33,216 nucleotides of DNA from Chromatiaceae bacterium (GTDB lineage Bacteria; Pseudomonadota; Gammaproteobacteria; Chromatiales; Chromatiaceae), in contig JALOTB010000039.1 in the NCBI GenBank assembly GCA_025458165.1, positions 1-33,216 on the forward strand, in the 5' to 3' direction. The notes beneath the pieces are model-generated. The model did not search any database. It was given only the letters and a program-made list of their open reading frames with translations, and was not told the DNA's origin. This document shows positions 28,332 to 33,216 of the stretch, piece after piece (position 1 is the first letter of the stretch; each line of letters begins with the position of its first letter). The translations under genes and the position numbers were made by a program.

Positions 28332-29060
28332 GTGGATCTCCTCATCGACCTTGGTAACACCAGCCTCAAGTGGGCGACATGGGGCTCGGGGGGCGGCACG
28401 GCCATGCGCAGCCTGTGCCACCACGGCGGCCTGCCGCTCGATCTGCACGCGGCCTGGGAGTCCCTGCCGGCGCCGGAGCGGATACTGGTCGGCAACGTCG
28501 CCGGCGATGCCCTTGGCGCCGAGCTGATCCGCGCCTGTCAGGCGCACTGGGGGATAGCCCCCCGCTTCGCCCGCACCCGCGCCGAGTGCTGCGGTGTGCG
28601 CGTCGCCTACGCGGAGCCTGAGCGGCTCGGGGTCGACCGCTGGCTCGCCCTGCTCGCGGCGCACGGCGACTGCGCCAGCGCGGTGCTCATCGTGGACGCC
28701 GGGACCGCCGTCACCTACGATGCGCTCCTCGCCGATGGCCGCCACCTGGGCGGGCTGATCCTGCCCGGGATGCGCCTAATGCGCGAGGCCGTGCTCACTC
28801 GGACCCAGATCCCGCCCGTCGTGCCGGAGGAGTCGCCGGAGCCCTGGGCCCGCGATACCGCGACCGCCGTCGCTAACGGCGCGATCCAGGCGCCAGCCGC
28901 CCTGACCGAGCGCTTGTGGGACCGGCTGCGGGACCAGGCCGACGCCGAGCCCGAGCTGATCCTCACCGGAGGCGATGGCGAACGGTTGCTCGCCGCGCTC
29001 GACCGGCCGGCGCGGCTCGTCCCCGACCTGGTGCTCCGCGGCCTCGCCCTGCTCGCTTAA
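28332..29060 (+). CDS. coaX: Type III pantothenate kinase
   Basis: 242 residues. First step of CoA synthesis, phosphorylating pantothenate with ATP. Seen: GTG start with GGAG seven bases upstream, the N-terminal phosphate-binding LLIDLGNTSLKWATWG, GVDRWLALLAAHG, VDAGTAVTYDAL (about 123-134) and LGGLILPGMRLMREA. ATP-dependent ASKHA-fold kinases of this type are not feedback-inhibited by CoA. Length is normal. It follows birA in the same transcript and is ten bases before the Pro-rich protein. Confidence 0.95.
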   Translation: MDLLIDLGNTSLKWATWGSGGGTAMRSLCHHGGLPLDLHAAWESLPAPERILVGNVAGDALGAELIRACQAHWGIAPRFARTRAECCGVRVAYAEPERLGVDRWLALLAAHGDCASAVLIVDAGTAVTYDALLADGRHLGGLILPGMRLMREAVLTRTQIPPVVPEESPEPWARDTATAVANGAIQAPAALTERLWDRLRDQADAEPELILTGGDGERLLAALDRPARLVPDLVLRGLALLA

Positions 29061-29069
29061 GGACCGATC

Positions 29070-29690
29070 ATGCTGCCCTGGATCTTTGTCGTGCTCCTCG
29101 CGCTCAACCTGGCCCTATTCCTGTGGGGCTATCGCAACGAGCACCTGCGCGAGCCGCCGCTGCCCCCCGTGCCGGCGGGCCAATTCGAGATCCGGCTGCT
29201 CTCCGAGGTCGAACGGGCGCCGTCCGCTCCCGCGGGGACCGACCAGCCGCGAGCAGAGCCTGAAACCGAACGGGGCGCTCCCGGCGCGAGGGATGCCCCC
29301 ACTAGGGCCGCCACAGAGGCAACCACTGAGGGCCAGGCCCCTGCCGACGACCTCTTCGAGCCCGCAGGCAGCAGCGAGGATGCCTGGGTCGAGCGGGCGT
29401 TGACCGGGGACGCCGCGACGGGAGAGCCCGCCTCGCTGACACCGCCCGCGGGGTCAGAGCCACCGATCGACCCAGAGCCCGGAGAACAGTGGGCCCCCGC
29501 TGGCCCCGAGTCGGCACCGGTGATCGAACTGGATTCGACGTACGATCCCGCCCCGGAGCCGCTGGTGCCGCCAACCCCGAACGAGCTCCCCGAGCCCACA
29601 CCCCGCGACATCCCACCGTTTCCGGAGCTCCCGATCCAACAGCCGCGCATCCCGGGCGGGGTGAGCGCCAGCATCGAGGCGACCGTCTGA
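29070..29690 (+). CDS. Membrane-anchored proline-rich protein
   Basis: 206 residues. Seen: one N-terminal membrane helix (LPWIFVVLLALNLALFLWGY, 2-21), then a short conserved-looking segment LPPVPAGQFEIRLLSEV, then about 150 residues of low complexity rich in Pro, Glu, Ala and Gly (APAGTDQPRAEPETERGA, PAPEPLVPPTPNELPEP). No cysteines. In related gammaproteobacteria the gene behind coaX often encodes a similar anchor followed by a SPOR peptidoglycan-binding domain; that domain is absent here. So it may be a truncated SPOR protein or a periplasmic linker. The start has an AAGGA site before the ATG. Function is unknown. Confidence 0.75.
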   Translation: MLPWIFVVLLALNLALFLWGYRNEHLREPPLPPVPAGQFEIRLLSEVERAPSAPAGTDQPRAEPETERGAPGARDAPTRAATEATTEGQAPADDLFEPAGSSEDAWVERALTGDAATGEPASLTPPAGSEPPIDPEPGEQWAPAGPESAPVIELDSTYDPAPEPLVPPTPNELPEPTPRDIPPFPELPIQQPRIPGGVSASIEATV

Positions 29691-29708
29691 TCCCGGCCGA
29701 CCCTGGCG

Positions 29709-29737
29709 TTGTAGCCCCGGGGTCGATCACCTAGAAT
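29709..29737 (+). promoter_or_regulatory. Sigma-70 promoter for tRNA-Thr
   Basis: TTGTAG (29709-29714) and TAGAAT (29732-29737) are separated by exactly 17 bases. The -10 is followed by a GC-rich stretch, CCGCCGCG, as is usual for stable-RNA promoters under stringent control. The tRNA starts 75 bases downstream, so a leader would be trimmed. Predicted from hexamers and position only. Confidence 0.6.
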
Positions 29738-29812
29738 CCGCCGCGAAACACCCGCCGCCGAGACGCCCCGGGCACGAGCGCGGCCCGTAAGGCGCTCCGT
29801 AACGCATCCAAA

Positions 29813-29888
29813 GCTGGCGTAGCTCAGTTGGTAGAGCAGCTGATTTGTAATCAGCCGGTCGGGGGTTCGAATCCCTTCGCCAGCTCCA
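29813..29888 (+). tRNA. tRNA-Thr(UGU)
   Basis: 76 bases including an encoded CCA end. The acceptor arm GCTGGCG pairs with CGCCAGC. The D arm carries AGCTCAGTTGGTAGAGC. The anticodon arm GCTGA-TTTGTAA-TCAGC gives anticodon TGT, reading Thr ACA codons (and others by wobble). The T arm has GTTCGAATC. The cloverleaf is complete. It lies downstream of the coaX run with a promoter-like pair of hexamers at 29709-29737. Confidence 0.97.
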
Positions 29889-29953
29889 ATCCAGTGACGC
29901 ACTGAGACCGGTCGACTCGCGTCGCTTCCACTCGACTCAGCGGGGACGGGGGC

Positions 29954-30271
29954 TCAGGAGTCCCACATCACGTTCTTCTTCTGGGCCGCCGCGGCGCTCA
30001 GCAGCTCGATCAGCGGCAGGGCGCGGTGGGCGAGGCTCACGTGGACCTCGTCCTCGTCCGCGCGGGCGGAGCCTTGCGGCTGCGGGTCGAGTGGCGCATC
30101 GGGATCGACTGCAACCCGGCGCTTGAGGCGCTCCAGCGCGGCGGGCACGTCATCCGCAAGCAGGGCCCCGGGAACGGCGCCACTGTGGCCCATGAGCTTG
30201 AGCAGAGTGACGGCGACGTCGCCGAACATGGTGATGTTGGCGTAAGCGTCGGTGCGGAAGGTAACCAGCAT
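29954..30271 (-). CDS. DUF1840 family protein
   Basis: 105 residues. It matches the DUF1840 family of small cytoplasmic proteins from beta- and gammaproteobacteria: MLVTFRTDAYANITMFGDVA, VTLLKLMGHSGAVPGALLAD, DVPAALERLKRRV, then a linker DPDAPLDPQPQGSARADEDE and the C-terminal block VHVSLAHRALPLIELLSAAA before KNVMWDS. No signal peptide or membrane helix. An AAGGAG site seven bases upstream supports the ATG at 30271; the frame runs back to 30364 without family similarity. It is convergent with the tRNA gene and has no close partner. The molecular role is unknown. Confidence 0.9.
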   Translation of the reverse strand: MLVTFRTDAYANITMFGDVAVTLLKLMGHSGAVPGALLADDVPAALERLKRRVAVDPDAPLDPQPQGSARADEDEVHVSLAHRALPLIELLSAAAAQKKNVMWDS

Positions 30272-30720
30272 GGCGCGCTCCTTGGCTTGGTTTGGACAGA
30301 TCGAAGGGGGAACGGGGCCTGCCGCGGCGCCGCCAATCGCGCGCCGGTGCACTCCCCTCCCCATCCGGGCGATTCTGGCGCTCCCGGCGACAACAAGGAA
30401 GTAAGGACGGGCCGGACGGGCGGTCGCTCTGAAAACTGCCCCGTATTCGGCTGCGGCGGCAATGGTGTCGAATGAAATACGACCCGGAGTTGACGCGCGT
30501 CATTGTGTTGGCGATTGACGGCGCCGGAACGGGTCTTTTCGCCGCCCCGTCGTCTACTGTTGAGCCTGGGATAGAAGTCGATGCAGGGAGTACGCGCGGG
30601 GCCACCGGGCAACATGCGACGAGCACTAGTCACCCGATGCATGTCTGAGCACAGCACCAGGCGCGGTCTCCCAATTTCGTGACACGCAGGAGTCTCGCTT
30701 CGGCAACACTGGAGGATTTC
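30272..30720. other. Divergent intergenic region before the secreted protein gene
   Basis: 449 bases without a convincing gene between DUF1840 (minus) and the secreted protein (plus). A perfect 12-base palindrome TGACGCGCGTCA lies at 30491-30502, about 220 bases ahead of the secreted protein start, and could be an operator. No confident -35/-10 pair was found. Confidence 0.45.
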
Positions 30721-31527
30721 ATGACGACGGCTCACTCGAAACCGATAACGCGCCTCTTGGCTGCGACCTTGCTCATGGCCAGCGTCTCGCTCGCGGGGGC
30801 GTCCGGCCAGAAGGACAACGACAGAACCTATTGCCTGGACGTCGAGGTTGGACCTTTCCACATGCAGGTTGACGGAACTTGCACCGTTCGCGACTACCTC
30901 GATGGCGACCTGCAGAAGGCCTTCTATCCGTTCACCGTCGATAACCATCTGTTCAACTGCGACGAGCGCATCGACACCGACGGCGACGGCCTGATCACGC
31001 TCCCGTTCATCAATGTCCAAGTGCCGGTGTCGGTCAAGGGCCAGGTGGCGGGCACCATCGGCGGTCACGCCTTCAGCGCCGACCTCTTCTGCGCCAGCCT
31101 GACCAACAACTACCAGAACTTCCCGACCTTCGGCCTGGCCCAGCCCTTCTTGAGGCAGGGACTGCCTTTCCCACGCATTACCGAGGTCTCGGTCTTCGAC
31201 GGCGTCATCACCGTTCCGGTCGGAAAGAAGAAGACGCTGGAGATCCCGGTCATCATGGCGACCCGCGCGGCCGGCATCATGCATCTTGAGGCGGAAGACG
31301 AAGTCGGCGCCTCGATCACCCACAGCCTGCTCGGGATGCTGGTGATCGACGACCGGGATGAGGCCGAGGTCCTCGACGCCAGCATCGACCTGTTGCTGCA
31401 GGGTCACATCTTCTCACCGCAGAGCGTCGAGGACGACGACGGCCCGGCGTGGATCAGGGGCTCGATCTGCAGCGAGAAGCTCGCCAAACTGCTCGACGGC
31501 AAACCCGGAAAGGGCCCCAAGAAGTAG
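30721..31527 (+). CDS. Secreted protein of unknown function
   Basis: 268 residues from the ATG at 30721, which has GGAGG five bases upstream. Seen: signal peptide 1-28 (TRLLAATLLMASVSLAGASG), then a mature part with four spaced cysteines (38, 54, 80, 124) and one near the end (250), a calcium-loop-like DTDGDGLI (85-92), beta-rich segments (LPFINVQVPVSVKGQVAGTI, VFDGVITVPVGKKKTLEIPV), and a basic tail KPGKGPKK. No domain is recognised. The cysteines would be oxidised in the periplasm or outside, and the fifth is left unpaired. A strong terminator hairpin stands behind it, so it is transcribed alone. Confidence 0.8.
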   Translation: MTTAHSKPITRLLAATLLMASVSLAGASGQKDNDRTYCLDVEVGPFHMQVDGTCTVRDYLDGDLQKAFYPFTVDNHLFNCDERIDTDGDGLITLPFINVQVPVSVKGQVAGTIGGHAFSADLFCASLTNNYQNFPTFGLAQPFLRQGLPFPRITEVSVFDGVITVPVGKKKTLEIPVIMATRAAGIMHLEAEDEVGASITHSLLGMLVIDDRDEAEVLDASIDLLLQGHIFSPQSVEDDDGPAWIRGSICSEKLAKLLDGKPGKGPKK

Positions 31528-31557
31528 GGGCTGACGACACACCACCGCGGTAGCCCG

Positions 31558-31595
31558 GCGGCCGGCACCCAAGGGTGCCGGCCGCTTTCGTTTCA
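31558..31595 (+). terminator. Strong hairpin terminator behind the secreted protein gene
   Basis: A perfect 13-base stem, GCGGCCGGCACCC (31558-31570) with GGGTGCCGGCCGC (31573-31585), closed by AA, followed by TTTCGTTTC. It is 31 bases behind the stop codon. This is the best factor-independent terminator in the window. Confidence 0.85.
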
Positions 31596-31786
31596 CTCTT
31601 GCCCCCCCGCGCGGGACGTTACGACCGACCCGACACGCTCCGCACCGGCTACGGCGGACCAATCACCGGCAGGGCAAGTGCCCGGGGGGACTGGTCACCA
31701 GAGAGGACGGAGCGGCTGCGACCTACCGAGCACTGTTGGGCGTTCGTGTGACCCGCCCGCTTCTGCGGCAGCTATGGGTCGGGTCG

Positions 31787-31802
31787 ATTGACAATTATCA
31801 AT
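31787..31802. promoter_or_regulatory. AT-rich imperfect palindrome, possible operator
   Basis: ATTGACAATTATCAAT reads the same on both strands except for one mismatched pair. It is followed by another TGACAATT, so the half-site appears twice in tandem. AT-rich palindromes of this size serve as binding sites for many regulators, including Fur-like ones. It lies 397 bases ahead of the small secreted protein gene, far for a direct operator. Confidence 0.3.
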
Positions 31803-32198
31803 GACAATTTCGATGCTGACTCATTGCTGCCCCAAAAGGGCACCTTGAGCCGTCTGAGTTGCGGGTGCGGGGTAGCGTTCCCCGCCATTGACAGCCGCCT
31901 AACCGTTGGAAAACACGAGGATGCGGACACCGCCTTCTCGCTTCGTCGGCAAATTGTGCGGATTGGTAGTTTTCGAGGTCTCCACGCATCCTCGCCGATC
32001 CGCCTATGCCAACACCACGATGAGTCCGATGACGCTCGGCGGGTGCGCGCCGGGATAAATGGGAGACGGCGAAAAACTGACATTTCGCAGTTTTTCAAGC
32101 TCGCGACCGTCCGAGCATCGTGATGCCATTCACGATTCGATCGAAATTCGCTCGATAGAATGCCTCCCGCCTGAACCAAATAACCAGAGGAAACGTGA

Positions 32199-32438
32199 AT
32201 GAAAGCGAGGGCCCTAGTCTCAACCTTACTCCTGGTCGCCACGGCGACCGCATTTGCAGGCGGCGATACCAAAAGGACAGGAGCCCCAGATGATAGCTGG
32301 GGTGGCACCACCAACACGGACGACTACCAGCGCTCACTGATCGTGAAATGCCCCGCCGGGACGACCCCGGGAAGCGTTGAGGCCCTCCCCGACGAGCAGG
32401 GCGTCGTGATGGTCGTGGAGTGCAACAACGAAGAATAG
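32199..32438 (+). CDS. Small secreted protein of unknown function
   Basis: 79 residues with a clear signal peptide, MKARALVSTLLLVATATAFA (cleavage after residue 20), and a mature part of about 59 residues with exactly two cysteines (51 and 75) that could form a disulfide. The mature part is acidic and polar (GGDTKRTGAPDDSWGG, CNNEE at the end). An AGAGGAAA ribosome site lies seven bases before the ATG. No family is recognised. A hairpin follows the stop. It is a single-gene unit. Confidence 0.75.
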   Translation: MKARALVSTLLLVATATAFAGGDTKRTGAPDDSWGGTTNTDDYQRSLIVKCPAGTTPGSVEALPDEQGVVMVVECNNEE

Positions 32439-33216
32439 AAGGCCGGCCGCCTGCACTGTCCGTGGTGACCGCGGCGGGACGAGGACGTCCCGCCGTCGGC
32501 GTTCACCCAGTCGAATTCACCTAGTAAGACGCTGATTATTGGCCATCCTGACCAAAATCAGCACGCGGCCCGAGAGGCGCGTCGCTCGGACCGCTTCGTT
32601 GTCATCTGCCCAAGCCGTTGAAAATGAAGCGAAGCGAAAATCACACTGTTCGCTTCCCGTCTTGAAAAACCCAAGGGAGGGGATATTTCAAAGTCACCCA
32701 GAGTGGGCCGCAAAGGACCACCCGAACCGCCTCGTGTCGGACACTCAACCGATGTCGTCGGTTCGTTGACAACCGCGGATCTCGGAAACGACAACACAAA
32801 CGGCATGCCGGCTGCGTCCGCCGAGCTCGCAGGCAAACGCTAAGGGGTGCGACCGCCGCGGCGCAGTGCCAGCGTCTCGCCAGCCCCCAGCACGAGCGAG
32901 GATCTCGGCCCGTTGCCTCAGGCGAAGGCGCCGAGGGCCCGCGCGAGTACCTGGCTGATCGCCCTCCATCCCTGCGCCCCGCGACGCATGTGAGACCTTC
33001 GCCGACCGGTGCCCAACCAGGGCCGCCTGACACCGCAAACCACCCCTCGCCTGGTCGGTCTCAGGCGAAGCTTCGCCTAGGTTTCGACAGATCTTCCGCG
33101 TTGCGCCGCCGGACGGCCGCCAGGGCGGAATCGTTCTAGCCGGAAATCTTCGTTGGGTCATCGCCTTGATCGCCAGTCTGGACCTGCCCCCGCGGATCGG
33201 GTAGAACGCTCGGCGT
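32439..33216. other. Terminal region without recognised gene
   Basis: 778 bases to the window edge. Open frames exist on the minus strand (for example 32641-33033 and 32745-33161), but they overlap each other in different frames, are rich in Arg/Gly/Ser and lack family likeness, so none is called. An 11-base direct repeat, CTCAGGCGAAG, occurs at 32917-32927 and 33060-33070, and a perfect 16-base palindrome AGGCGAAGCTTCGCCT at 33063-33078. A gene could begin beyond the edge. Confidence 0.5.
32473..32494 (+). terminator. Hairpin behind the small secreted protein gene
   Basis: GGCGGGACG (32473-32481) pairs perfectly with CGTCCCGCC (32486-32494) around AGGA. It starts 34 bases behind the stop codon. 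The following bases (GTCGGCGTTC) are not a T-run, so efficiency is uncertain. Confidence 0.5.

Larger units (their letters stand above)
31528..32198. other. Noncoding region with one imperfect palindrome
   Basis: 671 bases between two plus-strand genes. It holds the terminator at 31558-31595 and, from about 31785 on, DNA that is much less GC-rich than the core genes. Reading both strands gave no frame with a start site, coding bias and family likeness. It may contain the promoter of the small secreted protein gene or remnants of decayed genes. Confidence 0.5.

Noticed and set aside
26184..28745. An 853-residue open frame on the minus strand
   Set aside because: It runs antisense through the M61, birA and coaX genes, all of which have full family motifs. 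Long antisense frames are expected in DNA with this GC content.
31772..32317. A minus-strand open frame over the small secreted protein
   Set aside because: It has no ribosome site and overlaps a plus-strand gene with signal peptide, ribosome site and stop hairpin.
32641..33161. Two overlapping minus-strand frames, one suggesting a transposase or integrase end
   Set aside because: No catalytic motif, inverted terminal repeat or target duplication was found; composition is Arg/Gly-rich as in random GC-rich frames.

Overview
The window reads as a chromosome segment of a very GC-rich gammaproteobacterium. It most likely comes from the Chromatiales (purple sulfur bacteria and relatives). This is judged from remembered protein similarity (IlvE, PhbB, HemB, GlcD, DUF1840, orphan MlaC), the Mg-type HemB and the polyhydroxyalkanoate gene phbB; there is no rRNA or marker gene to prove it. 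Most of the window is densely packed core metabolism, and the last 3 kb are sparse and poorly recognisable.

Layout. 1-1250: ilvE with an internal in-frame gap, then a small CHCC zinc-finger protein. 1330-3133 (minus): a PAPS-type sulfotransferase behind a DUF4124 protein whose trypsin-like domain has lost its catalytic residues. 3332-4814: a secreted lytic transglycosylase convergent with phbB. 5061-7084: an OmpR-family response regulator and its histidine kinase. 7278-11304: a TPR/SEC-C protein, then a DprE1-like FAD oxidoreductase and a DprE2-like SDR whose catalytic motif is gone. 11341-14778 (minus): hemB, aroE, a beta-hydroxyacid dehydrogenase and an unknown protein, the first three joined by 4-base overlaps. 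14934-16029: thioredoxin-like protein and orphan MlaC. 16041-21440 (minus): glcD, hicA (frameshifted), hicB, glcE, glcF, then hemF, with an IclR-family regulator (21568-22359) divergent from glcD. 22477-25332 (minus): a small Cys-rich protein and recD2. 25485-29690: M61 peptidase, birA, coaX and a Pro-rich membrane-anchored protein. 29813-29888: tRNA-Thr(UGU). 29954-30271 (minus): DUF1840 protein. 30721-33216: two secreted proteins of unknown function in mostly noncoding DNA.

How the parts work together. Glycolate oxidase GlcDEF makes glyoxylate. The beta-hydroxyacid dehydrogenase behind aroE resembles glyoxylate/succinic semialdehyde reductases and could return it to glycolate, but this is inference. 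hemB and hemF belong to tetrapyrrole synthesis, birA and coaX to cofactor supply (biotin, CoA).

The most striking signals are four independent losses of catalytic residues in otherwise well-conserved genes: IlvE lacks the segment with the PLP lysine, the DprE2-like SDR lacks N/Y/K of the tetrad, the protease domain lacks H/D/S, and the HicA toxin is frameshifted beside an intact HicB. No complete new system, CRISPR array, prophage or transposon was found.
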